Shown piece after piece: positions 13,501 through 24,004 of a stretch of DNA of 64,000 nt. The first letter of the stretch is position 1. Each line of letters starts with the position of its first letter. The DNA is taken from the NCBI GenBank assembly GCA_023548195.1, contig JAJHZJ010000756.1:1054001-1118000 (forward strand). The letters are read 5' to 3'. Under the pieces are notes generated by a model. The model had not been told where the DNA came from. It worked only from the letters and a program-made list of their open reading frames with translations, and did no database searches. Position numbers and translations under genes: made by a program. The stretch comes from Bettongia penicillata ogilbyi. Its lineage: Eukaryota > Chordata > Mammalia > Diprotodontia > Potoroidae.

Positions 13501-16500
13501 CATGTCAGTAAGTGCATGTAGCTTTTGATATTCTCTCTTTATTCTGTCTCTATAGGAACAGAGAGCTGAAGACTCTTCTGGCAGTTGGAGGCTGGAACTT
13601 TGGAACCTCCCAGTAAGTCTTTTCTTAAGATTAGTATCATAATTGACTTAGAAGGACTTAAGAGACTCTTTGTAAATAGCAACACAAAGCAAAAAAAAAA
13701 ACATTAAGTCCAATTTTCCACTGTGTTAAGGAATCTTATAGCATAAGACTGACATTATGACTGACATTCAAAGACAAAGATAAAACAAATATGTGCATAA
13801 AAAAATTATGCCTGGGAGACATGGTGGTCACATCCCTTGGGAGGCTGAGGCTGGCAGCTCTCTTCTGCTGGAAAGTCTCGAACTGCAATATGATCAGGGG
13901 TCATTCTGGCATCCTCATGGCAAGCCTCCCTTGGAATGGAAACCCAATATATTGTCTAATTAGAGGCAAATCTATCTATGTGGGAAATGGAGCAGATCAA
14001 AGTCCTTGTACAGATCAGAGAGGAAGAGGCCTATGAGTAGCCCACACACTTCCAGCCATGGGGAAATAGAGAGACCTAGTGTTCTTTATTTCTTTAAAGT
14101 AACATTGCTAGAATTTTGGCTCTAGAGTAGAATTCAACATATAGAGGGTCTTGCTTGGGCTTTATCAAAAGATGCTTTCACGGCCCTGGGAGATGGGACA
14201 TTTTGTAATAATCCTAGCAATGTGAACTTCTAAAAAAAATCTCTCAACTATTCTTTGCCTTGCATTCCTCTGCTGTGAAATGAGGGGTTGGGACCAATGA
14301 AAGGATTCTTCAACCTTTTTTATGCCAGTTACCCCCCTGGAAAACCTATGGAGCCCTTCTCAAAAGAATGCTTTTAAATGCATCAAATAAAGTACATAGG
14401 ATTGTCAAGGATGTCAGTTATTTTGCAATACAATTATAAAAATATTTTTAAAACGAAATTCACTGACCCATTTCCCCCAAGTCAAAAATCTCTCAGAGAT
14501 AATCTCTAAGGGCCCTTCTAGTTTCCACAGTCCGTAATTATTGAAATAGAAAAGCAAGTTTTCCTGGTTGAAGTCCTCTATTCATATTTAGGTACCACAA
14601 TTGGGACTCAACATGACATGAGAAGGGTACAATGAAGCAAGAGGAAGATCAGGGTCTAGAAAAGAAGAGTAACTCATCCAAAGGAGGGCATCAGAATAGG
14701 GAAAGACCCCTGGACCAGGCTATACAAAAATCTGTTGAAAAAAATGAAGGTATCTAGCCTGGACCAGAAGCTTCTTAGGAGAGATGTAATAATCATCTTC
14801 AAATAGGAAGAGAGAAAATTTTTGACTATACCTAGGAAATATGAAGGTTGTAGAAGAGTAGAATGAGTTACCTCAAGGATTATTGAATGAATGGATGAAT
14901 GATTTTTTTTTCTGGGAATGTAATAGAAAGGATTATTGCTCAGACATGGATCGCATTAGATGACCTCTGGAGCACCTTTCAATTTTCAAATTCTTTTATT
15001 TTAAGGATCTGGTTATAAGATGATAGCCCCAGCATGAACACTGAGGATGTAGTACAGATGTATTTCCCTAATGGAGTTAGTATATTGGAGAAGGTGGTGA
15101 TGATGAGGTCAGAGTCTCCATACTTAAGGGGTCACCATTTTACCTCCAATTAGTTGAGAGAGGTGGTAGAAACTCAGAAACTGTTTAAATGATAGTAGAG
15201 AGTCGTGAGTTAGGGCTATGGGGACATTATTAGCACCAAATATATATTGGAAGAAAGATCAGAGGTAGAATAGACAGAGGTGCCATTGTGTCTTTGTGAC
15301 CAGATACAGCAGAGATTATAGGTGTGGGGTTAGGAGAAACCAAGACAGGTGAACTGGTCAGGGTTGGGGTGTCCTTAAGAGTTTTGAAGCAAATTGTGAA
15401 GAATTTGGACTTGCTGAACCCATAGCCAAAAACACAGCCATAATGGCTTATTCAAGAGAATCAACTGACGGGTCCCATTGTGGGAGAAAAGGAAGAAGCC
15501 AAGAGGAAAAAGATGAGTGACTAAAGAGAAATAAGAAAAGAAATAGCTTCTAGAAATGTTGAGAAGATCAAAGCAATTGGTAAAGAGAACGAAGGTGTAA
15601 AGGACAAAGACAAGGTGACAATGGAAAACAACTACAGACTGAAAGTCAAATCTACCTGCTGCTTCTTTTTATAAGGCCCATGATGTATACATTTTTGCAT
15701 TGTAAAAATCATTCTTGGAGGTGTGTGAAAATATATGTTAGGTCAAATTTCACCCCAAGACAGTAGTTTGCTAAACCCTGGTCTAGACATTCCCAGTTTG
15801 AGAATCATGGCTAGTTCACTGCTTTGGCATGGGAGAGAAATGAGATAGAATGAGTTGAAGATGGATACAGTCTGAGATATCTTATCCGTAGAATTTTACA
15901 GGTTACTCAGAAAGGTGAAGAACTACATAGATTGGTGTGTATTGCATATGGATTTCCTGGCTTCATCTTCTTTCTTTCTTCTTCAGATTCACTACCATGG
16001 TTTCCAGTGCTGTGAACCGCCAGACCTTCATCAGATCAGTCATCAAATTCCTGCGCCAGTATGACTTTGATGGACTGGACTTGGACTGGGAGTACCCTGG
16101 GTCTCGTGGCAGCCCTGCTCAGGACAAGAACCTCTTTACTGTGCTTGTCCAGGTGAGCTGGACACATCTGAGTATGACTGAGAAGTATATAGCTAATGTT
16201 ACTAAGGCAATGCAGAGAACGTAGATGGCTTGAGAGATCTTCTACACTCATTTTTACTCCAAACTGACATTGACTTTTCCACTAACCAAAACACAAACCC
16301 CCTATCCATTCATCCAGCTTCCAAGGATTATTGATGTCATCTCCACAATAACATGTCTTATATCTCTCCCCTTCACTCAACTCAATACTTGTAAACATCC
16401 TAATTCAGGCTCTTAAAACCTCTTGCCTAGACTACTGCAATACATTTTTAATTGATTTCCCTGCCTCCAGTCTCTCCCATTTCCAAACTCACATCCAAAC

Positions 16501-19500
16501 AACTTCCAAATTGGTATTTCTAGGGCATGGTTCTCACCATATCACTCTCCTACTCAATAAACTTCAGTGGCTAACTATTACCTATAGGCAACAAATACCA
16601 ACCCTTCTGGTTGGCATTTAAATCCCTTCACAATCTACCTCCAACTTATTTTATTCCAGGCTGATTACACATAATTTCTTCCTTATACCCACTTTCCAGT
16701 CAAACTTACTTTCTCCATGATATTCCATCTTCCATCTCTGTTCCCTTATACAGCTTGTGTTCCATGCCTGGTACACTCTCCCTCCTCATCTTCAAATCTT
16801 TAAACCCCTGGCTCTCTCAACGGTTCAGCTTAAGTAACAACACTTCCAGGAGGTCTTTCCTAATTTCCTCCGTTGTGAGGGGTTCTCGTACTCCCCACAT
16901 TGCTTTGAATTTATTTCATATGCATTCTGTATTTACTTAACTATGTATATGTTCTACCACCACCATACACATGCAACCCCCACCATCATTTACTGAATTG
17001 AAGCTTCTTGTGGTCAGAGACTATTTAATTTTGCTTTTTGGATTTTGTTTGTTTGGTTTGATTTCAGTGGAGGTTTTAGTTTTGGTTTGGTTTTGGTTTT
17101 ATCTTTGGTGCTGAGACATAAATGTTTGATGATCTCTGAGGGTTCTTTGTAATCAGTCAATTTATGGAATGACTACTATGTGCCAGTCATCATTCTGGGC
17201 ACCAAGAAAAGATCTATGCTGCCACAATCCTATGAACTGAATTGCATTATGTATACTGAAGGGTCATCAATGGAAGATCCTGGTCCAGAGAGCTACCAGC
17301 AAAGTCTAACTAACTGCTGTCCACTTGCTCTCTTCTACTCACCCCCAGGAAATGCGTGAAGCCTTTGAGCAGGAAGCCAAGCAGACCCACAGACCCAGGC
17401 TGTTGGTCACTGCTGCTGTGGCTGCGGGCATCTCCACCATCGAATCTGGCTATGACATCCCCCAGCTCTCTCGGTGAGTACTGAGGTTTGTCCTCCAAGT
17501 GTTTCTAGGCATCATATATCATTAGTTCTGGGAAAACCAATCCTTAGACCATCACACTTCTCAGAATAGATAGCAAATAACATTTAGAGATCAATTTCAA
17601 TTCTGTTCTCCTTCCCAGGTATCTGGACTTCATCCATGTCATGACCTACGATTTCCATGGCTCCTGGGAGAGTTATACTGGTGAAAACAGCCCCCTTTAT
17701 GATTCTGGCAGCAATGCCCAACTCAGTGTGGTGAGTTCCCTATACACCATGAGAACTACAGAGAAATGAAATCAAAGATCTGAAATACGTGAAGGTTGCA
17801 AATATAGCAGTGAGATTTGATTATATTCCACACATATGTACTGTCTAAAGTGTGTAAGGAATTTCACTAGCCTCTCAGAGACATGAAAAGCATGACTCTG
17901 AGAGCTGCTGATGATAATAATAACATCATCATCACATTTCTGTAAGAACTTTAAGGTACAGATATTTCTCATTTGATCCTCACAGCATCACTATGAGGTG
18001 AATGCTGTTATTGTTCTCATTTTACAGATATGTAAAAAGGTTAAGAGGCCTGCCTAGGTGGTCACACCTACTAAAGGTGTGTAGGGAGATTAGAACTCAA
18101 GACTTCCTTCTTCCAAACCCAGCATAACACCTAGCTGCCATGTCATTTGCAGAATCACAAAATGGGGTTTCAAAATGAGTACTATGCAATGTAGACTGTA
18201 ATAGGTGCCAAACAGATGTATAAGAGAAAGTTCTGTAAAAACTGAAGTAGATGAGATCATCCCAGACAGAGTTTAATTGGATAAGTTTAATGGATGAGGT
18301 AGCATCTGAGATAACCTTTGAAAAAAGAAGAGAAAACTTTCAATAACTAGAGGTAAAAAATAAGCCAGTGCCCTGCCTTCAAGGGGTAACATTGTAATAC
18401 GGTTTGGGAGATAAGGGGAGTCTCCAACATGTGCGTAAATAAGCATGATGTAAGATCAAATGTGGCTTCGAAGTGTCTGGTTTGTATTAAGTGATTAATA
18501 AATGCTTGTTAACTCACCAACACTAGTAAAGGAGAGATCTAAAAAATACCTTCTAGCCACACCAGGGCAGTCTGCATAGAAACAAAGAAATAGAAGAAAA
18601 AGTAACTAAATACTATGGTTTGTCTGGAATGGTGAGTATGGGAAGGGAATAACATAATCCTATGAGAATTGGAGCCAGATTATTGCCAACCTTATATATT
18701 ATGGAGAAAAATGTGGATTTTTATCTAGTAGATAGTTCGGAGAAGTGGAACATTTTTTTAGCACAAAAGGCCATGCTTAGAATTGTACATTGTGAAGATT
18801 TTTTGAGCAGAAGAATGCATTAAAGAGGACTGAGGCTAGAAGACATTAGCTAGAAGAGATGTGTGTTAGTAAGAACCAGGAGGTAGATATAGACAGCTTG
18901 ATCCATAGTGATTCCGATAAGTGAGTGGAGAAAAGGGAACAAATAAAAGACAATACTGAGATAAAATCAACAGGACTTGGTCACAGACTAGATGGGCAGG
19001 GTGGGCTGGGAGCAAAAGTGAGGAAGAGAGAAACGTCAATGATGACACTAAGATTTCGATCAAGAGTATTTGGGAAGATGAAGGTGTGACTGATGGAAAT
19101 AGCAAAGTTCTTAAGTTGATGACTTTTCTTATATTTATTATCATGATGAAGCTTCTGTGATAATGAGGAAATAAATAAGTATTTATTAAGTATCTACTAT
19201 GTGCCAGGCACTGAGCCAAGTGTTTTATCAATATAATATCATTTGAAGTTCACAACAACTCTAGGAGGTACATGCTATTATTATATCCCCATTTTACAGT
19301 TGAGAAAACAGAGGCAGAGATTAAATGATTTATGTATAAGCACACAATAAGGAAGTATCTGAGGTAAAATTTGAACACAGGTCTTTCTGACTCCAGGTCC
19401 AGTACCCAAGTCACTGTCTTGAAGAGGAAACGAATTAATTCATAAATCATTTAAAATATTCTGACAGCCTCATCAGTTAGGAGAAGAGAGGGGGACCTAG

Positions 19501-22500
19501 AGATCAGTTTAATTCCTAGTACATGGCCATGCATTCCCATTCTCTTTTAGCAATTGGGGATCAAGCCTTTAGAAGCACTGGAGTGTGCTGAGTATTAGGG
19601 AAGATACAGAACTAAGTAAGTCATGGTTGGGGTCACCATTGTAAGGGTAAGAATCTAACAAGAAAGACAAGACATTTCTTGTTGTTCAATCGTTTCAATT
19701 GTGTCTGACTCTTCTTGACGTCATCTGAGGTTTTCTTGGAAAAAATACTTGGATTAGTTTATCATTCCCTTCTTCAGCTCATTTTACATATCCGGAAACT
19801 GAGGTGACCAGGATTAAATGAGTTATCCAGGGTTATACAGGAATTATCTAAGACTGAATCTGAACTCAAGTCTTCCTGTCTCCAGACTCAGTGCTTTATC
19901 CACTGTGCCCCCTGGCTGCCCATAGATACAAATAACTAGAAAACTAGGTAGAAAGTAATAAGTGCATAACAGAAATTCATGGTGTCATACAACCAGATGA
20001 CGACAACATCGCTTACATACTGAAAACAGCGAGAGATGGAGAAGAAAAGAAGGAAGGCACTTAGTAGAAGATGGACTCAGATCTATCTAATGCAACTTTC
20101 TTCCAGAATTATTCTATGAACTACTGGAAGAACCATGGAGCCAACCCTGAGAAGCTCATTGTTGGATTCCCAACCTACGGACATGTTTTCAGGCTGAGTA
20201 ACCCCTCTAACCACGGCATTGGGGCACCAACCACCGGCCCTGGCCCTGCTGGACCCTACACTAGAGAGGCTGGATTCTGGGCCTACTATGAGGTATGTAG
20301 CTAGAAAGCTGTACAAAGATGATGAAAAGTTATTTGTGACTTTCTATTTGTAGATAAAAATACAAAGCTCACATTTCCTACCCCAATATGGTTCATTTCT
20401 CCTTTGTCCCATTTGGTTAATTTTTTGGTTATATTACAAATAGACTTATTCACAAAAGGACTTCAACCAAAGTCCTAGTCAAATTTGGTGGGTTCTCCAA
20501 ACTGTGGTAGGAGAGAACACACTTTGGCAGTTTCTGTCTATCTTGAAAGACTTTCAGTCTGGGTCCAGTAATGTTCTCTTGGCTCAGGACCGGTGTTGCC
20601 ATTTGTTGCTGTGTTTGTCATTTGTTCTCAAAGAGGATCATGATATAAAGATGATGACATGACTTGCAGCTGACTTTGATTTGAGGGAGGGCTGTGCAAG
20701 GTCACCAGTCTCACTTTCTTCTCCTGAGTCATCTGGGTCCAGTGGCCTGATATTCATCAGGATGAATGCAGATGGGTCAGGAGGCAATGGGAAATGCTGG
20801 CCCTTTCAGGCTAAGGTCTTATCATATTCCCACTTTGAGTGAGATATACCCATTCAATAAATAGGCTTCTTTAAGTAGTCACTCAAGGGGTGGTCCCTTC
20901 AACCAAAAAAAAAAAAAATCAAACTGGGAGGTGAAGACCCTCAGGGTTCCTGGGTAAAAGAGAAACAATTACTATTTAGCAATTACATTCCCTCTGTGCT
21001 AGGTGGATGGAGACTTGTGCAGTCTATGAGCTCCAGAGTGAAGTGGGTTCAAGGTCTGATCTTTGAGCAAGAAACGTAGCCAGTAAACCCAAGGGAAAAA
21101 AAGGGTGGTGAACCTTCCCCTGGGTAGAACATGAGAGGACAGGAAAAGAGAGGAGAGGATGAGAGGACAGGACAGGAGAGAAGAGGAGCTGCTATTCACT
21201 CATAGGTTATGTTTGTCCTTTGTTCTCATAGAGAAATATGACATCAAGGTGATGACATATATTGCAGTTGACTTTGATTTGAGTGGAGGAGGGCTGTGCA
21301 AGGTCACCAGCCTCACCTTCTTCTCATGACCAGCGTACTGACATTCCAAGTAGGGGGTCGGCCAGTGAGCAATGATGACGTTTCCCCATAGCAGTTGATG
21401 AAACTGTCTATTTTAGACGTGGAAGGGTTGTCATCTGCATCACAAGAAGTAGTATTCAGATAAGTGACATCAGGGGTTCTTGAAAGAGATAAGTAGTGTT
21501 TCAGGTTAGAGGTAAGAAGTACATGAGTATTTGCCTATTAAAGTTGGAATCTCATTCGGGTTTTGTGCAGATCATGCTTGGAGACCTAGGGCTAGCAGTT
21601 ACTGTAATCCACACAGGGTTTTCCTACATCTAGAGTCGGGCGCCCTTCCTTCCAAAGCAGCTGAGTTGTGAAATCATCAGATATCACAGTTGAAAGAGAC
21701 CTGGTAATCATCCAGTACAGGACCCTCACTTTACACCTCCCACAATCCTTTTAATTATTGAAAATAAGTATCTAAAAAAGGTCAGGATTTGGAATCCCAA
21801 TGTTAATTAAGTTCCCAGTAGGTTTATGTGCTTTCCCTTTGAAATGGGTTACATAAATTCACAGTTCAATATATGAACTTCTTTTTACTAATCCCTCTGC
21901 ACTGTTTCACTGGAGGGTCATAGAGGATCCCATGAATTCTCTGCAAAAGATTCTCAAATCTATTTGTCCAGCCCTAATTTCCCTCCTGACCTCCAATCTC
22001 TGATCTCTGCCTTTTGTATTTCTTGTTCAGTCCTTTCAGATGTGTCTGACTCTTTGTGCCCCCGAAGATGCTGGGGTGGCTTGCCTTTTTCTTTTCCAGC
22101 TCATTTTACAAGGAGGAAACTGATGCAAATAGGGTTCAATGACTTACCCAGGGTCACACAGCTAATAAGTGTCTGAGACCAGATTTGAATGCAAGAAAAT
22201 TAATCTTCCTGACTACAGGCCCTCGATCCACTCTACCACACCTTCCTTTTATATGCCTTGAACCAAACATTTTACAGTCCTCTTAGCCCTCCCTCATTTA
22301 AATCCAGTTCACTAGAATGTCATGGAATCACCTTCCTGAGGTCATGGTCCTCTTTGAGAATGAAGGACAAACAGCAAGCAAAATTAACATGTTCAAAACA
22401 ACTCATTATCCTTCCCTCAAAATTCTTCTTCTGAAATTCCCAACTTAGGTATCAATTCCGCACCTTGTCTTAACTCTGATCAGTTGCCCAGTTGGGTCAC

Positions 22501-23769
22501 TTCTACCTTTCTAACATCTCACTTACATGCCTCCTTCTCTTCTCTGACATTGCCACATCCCTGACCCAGGTCCTCATCACCTCCCACTTGGACTATTGCT
22601 CCATCCTACTGGTTGGTCTCCCTGCCTCAAGCCTCTCCAATTACAGTCCATTCTCCAGACACCCAATTAATCATCCTAAAGTGGAAGTCTAGCCATGTCA
22701 CCCTCTGCCCCCAATCAGTTCAATCAACTCCAGAGCTCCCTATGACCTCCAGGATCAAATGTAAAATCCTGTTTGATTTTGAAAGCCCTTCTTTCCCTTC
22801 CTCTTCCTAACTTTCTAATCTTCTTACACCTCGGTCTTCAGATTCTCTGTGGTGCAGTGACACAGGTCTCCTCTGAGGTTTTTAACGCTCCCATCTCTTT
22901 ATTGGCACTCCATGTCCCTACAGAAGACATGTTCACTGGGTGTCCCCCATGATTGTGTCTCTCTCTCCTCATCTCCACCTGCCAGAGTTCCTGGTTGCTT
23001 TCAATTCTCAGCTGAAGTCTTACTTTGTGTAAGAAGTCTTTCCTAGTCCTTAAACTTAGTGCCATCCTCCTGGGATTATCTACAGTTTATCCTGCATGTA
23101 TTTTGTTTGTACAGAGCTATTTGCATGCTGTCTTCCCATTAGTGGGTGAGCTCCCTGAGAGCAAAGATGAGCTTATACCCTTCTTTATCCTGAACCCTTA
23201 GCACATTTCTGACACATAATGGCTACACAGTGATTGATCACTGACTAAATGACTTGTTCCTGTTCTACTATATAAATGGAAATGGTGATGTTTTTGATGT
23301 TTGTTGTAATATTTCCATGTTCTAAAAACACTTAAAGCTTATATTCGAAGACTTTTCTGAAAACTTTTGTCAGCCTTTCAACCTCATTATTCTCTTTTTC
23401 TCAGATCTGTACTTTCCTGAAGGGTGGTGCTACTGAGGTTTGGGATGATTTTGAGAAGGTCCCCTATGCTTATAAAGACAGAGACTGGGTTGGTTATGAC
23501 AACCTCAGGAGCTTCCAAGTCAAGGTAAAATATTTCTCTGGGATCCCATGAGTTAGTACATTCTTATTTGTAGCCCCAGGCATTGGGAGAACCCAAAATG
23601 AGACCTGGAGCAAACATCAGTCTTGTCGCCACAGGTTGAATGGTTGAAGAGGAATAACTTTGGAGGAGCCATGGTCTGGGCCATTGACCTGGATGACTTC
23701 ACTGGGACTTTCTGTAACCAGGGAAAATACCCCCTGATCAACACCTTGAAGACATCTCTGGGTCTGTAG
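4519..23769 (+). CDS. CHIA: Acidic mammalian chitinase (CHIA), catalytic domain only; ten coding exons
   Basis: Joining 4519-4543, 8668-8697, 10907-11108, 13556-13612, 15987-16152, 17349-17473, 17619-17730, 20107-20292, 23405-23524 and 23635-23769 gives 385 residues plus TAG. All introns are GT-AG and phases match. Residues 1-21 are a signal peptide ([21 protein letters not shown] less its last residue fits the hydrophobic core), so the enzyme should be secreted. The GH18 motif [11 protein letters not shown] has D136, D138 and catalytic E140. R145, H208, M210, Y212, D213, H265 and W356 also match positions important in human AMCase (the last two shifted by -4). Family members hydrolyse chitin in stomach and airway. 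Human AMCase is 476 residues; here TAG at 23767 replaces the expected CAG just before the linker, removing CBM14. Exon 7 is four codons short. The catalytic domain looks functional; whether this form is expressed is unknown. Confidence 0.93.
5325..6335. mobile_element. Long inverted repeat pair, possible DNA transposon
   Basis: About 5325-5470 and 6190-6335 are reverse complements over some 120-150 bases. The core (5345-5428 against 6224-6307) is nearly perfect and includes AGATGTGAGAGGTGAGAGGA. The 700-base centre is AT-rich with no coding signal. It lies in CHIA intron 1. Either the terminal inverted repeats of a nonautonomous transposon or two inserted copies head to head. Confidence 0.55.
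7420..7491 (+). pseudogene. Fossil second promoter and exon 1 inside CHIA intron 1
   Basis: TATAAAAG at 7420-7427 is followed 47 bases from its start by ATA GAG AAG TCC ATC ATC CTC ACT T and then GTGAGTG. This is an exon 1 homologue: length, phase, the ending ATCCTCACT and the donor match the exons at 4519 and 42524. Its start codon has become ATA (7467-7469). The TATA box and donor are intact, so it could still act as a noncoding alternative first exon of the gene. It could equally be the relic of a separate paralogue whose other exons are gone. Confidence 0.8.
7590..7765. repeat. MIR/Mar-type SINE fragment
   Basis: The AGAGAGGAAG-like exponent region GAGGAAGAAAGTGAGGTGC is followed by GGGTCACCCAGTTCC and GAATCTAGGTCTTCCTGACT, the typical marsupial SINE end. 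Confidence 0.65.
7940..8165. mobile_element. Ancient nonautonomous DNA element
   Basis: TAGGAATTCTTAACCTGGGT at the start and GGCTAAGAACCCCTATTCTA at the end are roughly inverted, the layout of an old hAT-type element. The interior is A-rich. The same family is seen near 14290 and 56255. Confidence 0.45.
8668..8697 (+). CDS. CHIA: CHIA exon 2
   Basis: A 30-base microexon between TCTCTAG and GTAAGT completes Gly9 and encodes LALVLLAQL plus one base of Ser19, the hydrophobic core of the signal peptide. The 30-base length is shared with the exon 2 equivalent at 43922. Confidence 0.9.
   Translation, partial: VLPWCCLPS
10070..10310 (+). repeat. RTE-derived SINE with a (GGAA)n tail
   Basis: GAATAGAGCACTGACCCTAG, CTGTGTGACCCTGGGCAAAT and CACTTAGCCCCAATTGCCTC are hallmarks of the common marsupial SINE. 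Its tail has expanded into an impure GGAA/GAAA microsatellite (10200-10300). Confidence 0.8.
10310..10545 (+). repeat. MIR-like SINE
   Basis: GTCATGAAGATCTGAATCCT, GGACAAGTCACTTAAATTCT and GGGTTGTTGTGAGGATCAGA mark a MIR-type SINE directly behind the GGAA tract. Confidence 0.65.
10600..10860 (+). repeat. L2-type LINE 3' end with AATG tail
   Basis: GTGTCTGGCACACAGTAGGT, GCTTAATAAATACTTGTTGA and a tandem GAATGAAT tail are the standard L2-type 3' end. It stops about 45 bases before CHIA exon 3. Confidence 0.7.
10907..11108 (+). CDS. CHIA: CHIA exon 3
   Basis: 202 bases, residues 19-85. It carries the signal cleavage region (SSA-YHLTC), the first beta strand of the barrel, and the conserved [18 protein letters not shown] block. 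Cys26 and Cys51-type disulphide positions are kept. The acceptor is AACAG and the donor GTAAGG. Confidence 0.92.
11175..11325 (+). repeat. Old interspersed repeat (AAGCACCTACTATATG type)
   Basis: The segment TCAATAAACATTTATTAAGC, then ACAGTCCCTGCCCTCAAGGA. A related copy is at 11675-11805, with others near 19170, 35050, 36665 and 43390. The family is common in marsupials; I do not assign a name. Confidence 0.6.
12880..13085 (+). repeat. MIR/Mar-type SINE
   Basis: TTTGTAAAATGCGGATAATA, then GACTTGCCCAGGGTCACACA and GAGTCTTCCTGACTCCAGGC: a composite of MIR-like SINE ends. Confidence 0.65.
13556..13612 (+). CDS. CHIA: CHIA exon 4
   Basis: 57 bases encoding [18 protein letters not shown], the SxGG-type strand beta-3 motif of GH18 (here AVGGWNFGT). 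Phases 2/2 fit both neighbours and the donor is GTAAGT. Confidence 0.92.
13810..14097 (+). ncRNA. 7SL (SRP) RNA pseudogene
   Basis: Blocks in the right order match 7SL RNA along almost its full length: GGGAGGCTGAGGCTGG near 13839, GGAAATGGAGCAGATCAAA near 13982, ACAGATCAGAG near 14009, GAATAGCC-like GAGTAGCCCACACACTTCCAG near 14034 and GAGAGACC near 14069. The middle domain is strongly diverged and the Alu-domain start has drifted (GCCTGGGAGACATGGTGG). It lies in the sense strand of CHIA intron 4 and is surely not functional. Confidence 0.75.
14290..14510. mobile_element. Ancient nonautonomous DNA element
   Basis: Contains the conserved phrases TGGAGCCCTTCTCAAAAGAA and AAATAAAGTACATAGGATTG of an old mammalian hAT-type element. 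Confidence 0.5.
15987..16152 (+). CDS. CHIA: CHIA exon 5 with the catalytic motif
   Basis: 166 bases, residues 105-160. It encodes [17 protein letters not shown], the GH18 signature; E140 is the acid catalyst and D136/D138 its partners. The block [11 protein letters not shown] precedes it. The exon ends in phase 0 before GTGAGC. Confidence 0.95.
16330..17110 (+). repeat. L2-type LINE 3' region
   Basis: Cytosine-rich text with CTAGACTACTGCAATACAT, TTCAGTGGCTAACTATTACC and GAAGCTTCTTGTGGTCAGAG is the 3' part of a long L2-type copy. It fills most of CHIA intron 5. The same segment occurs at 22440-23245 and 41730-42000. Confidence 0.6.
17349..17473 (+). CDS. CHIA: CHIA exon 6
   Basis: 125 bases, residues 161-201 plus two bases. 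[12 protein letters not shown] is followed by the strand [13 protein letters not shown], close to the human protein. Acceptor CCCCCAG, donor GTGAGT. Confidence 0.93.
17619..17730 (+). CDS. CHIA: CHIA exon 7
   Basis: 112 bases, residues 202-239. It contains the active-site strand [14 protein letters not shown] (H208, M210, Y212, D213). It is 12 bases shorter than the 124-base paralogous exon at 53363: four residues are missing in the loop after NSPLY, in frame and away from the catalytic residues. Confidence 0.93.
17930..18145. repeat. MIR-like SINE in CHIA intron 7
   Basis: CTCATTTGATCCTCACAGCA, TTCTCATTTTACAGATATGT and AACTCAAGACTTCCTTCTTC mark the element. Another MIR-like copy is at 19165-19415 in the same intron. 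Confidence 0.65.
19680..19925 (-). repeat. RTE-derived marsupial SINE, reverse orientation
   Basis: It ends with GTGCCCCCTGGCTGCC and begins with GTTGTTCAATCGTTTCAATT, the reverse complement of the SINE at 27725 and 33685. A shorter reverse copy lies at 22025-22240. Confidence 0.75.
20107..20292 (+). CDS. CHIA: CHIA exon 8
   Basis: 186 bases, 62 codons, residues 240-301. It includes the conserved barrel strand [13 protein letters not shown] with H265 and the Gly/Pro-rich [15 protein letters not shown] insertion-domain segment. Acceptor TTCCAG, donor GTATGT. Confidence 0.94.
20600..21430. repeat. Two direct copies of one marsupial SINE in CHIA intron 8
   Basis: 20620-20870 and 21210-21400 share TTTGTTCTCA, GATGATGACAT, CTGACTTTGATTTGAG and GGGCTGTGCAAGGTCACCAG. 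A third copy is at 24725-25025 and a reversed tail near 22340. The family is widely dispersed here but I do not name it. Confidence 0.65.
22440..23245 (+). repeat. L2-type LINE 3' region in CHIA intron 8
   Basis: CACTTGGACTATTGCTCCAT, GTAAAATCCTGTTTGATTTT and GAGCTCCCTGAGAGCAAAGA follow L2-type 3' order, the same as at 16330-17110. Confidence 0.6.
23405..23524 (+). CDS. CHIA: CHIA exon 9
   Basis: 120 bases, 40 codons, residues 302-341, beginning [13 protein letters not shown] and including [15 protein letters not shown] of the alpha/beta insertion domain. Length equals the human exon. Acceptor CTCAG, donor GTAAAA. Confidence 0.93.
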
Positions 23770-23776
23770 AGTGCAA
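23635..23776 (+). CDS. CHIA: CHIA exon 10, ending in a premature TAG
   Basis: Residues 342-385 include [19 protein letters not shown], with substrate-binding W356. TAG at 23767-23769 stands where human has CAG (GLQSA becomes GL-stop). The exon would continue to 23776 and splice at GTAGTG, a weak donor whose +5 base is T. The same exon in the second gene has GTAAGT. Confidence 0.9.
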
Positions 23777-24004
23777 GTAGTGGGAACAGCAGGTGTGCTC
23801 TTTGCCCTCCCCTTCCCCCTCCTCAATACTTGATAGGGTGAGAGTAGCACTGAGAAAAAGAGTTTTTCCAATTCCTGGAATTTGCAAGTGAAATCCTCAC
23901 TTCCTGGAGGAAAGAATCAGGAGCAGGACTTGAGAAGAAAGCCCCATACCTTACACATTTGAGACCATGGGCAGAGGATCAATGACCTACTCTTTCATTC
24001 CCAG

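Noticed and set aside
20071..20106. In-frame ATG upstream of exon 8 as an alternative start
   Set aside because: It lies in the intron before a good acceptor; the exon 8 boundary matches the human and paralogous exons exactly.
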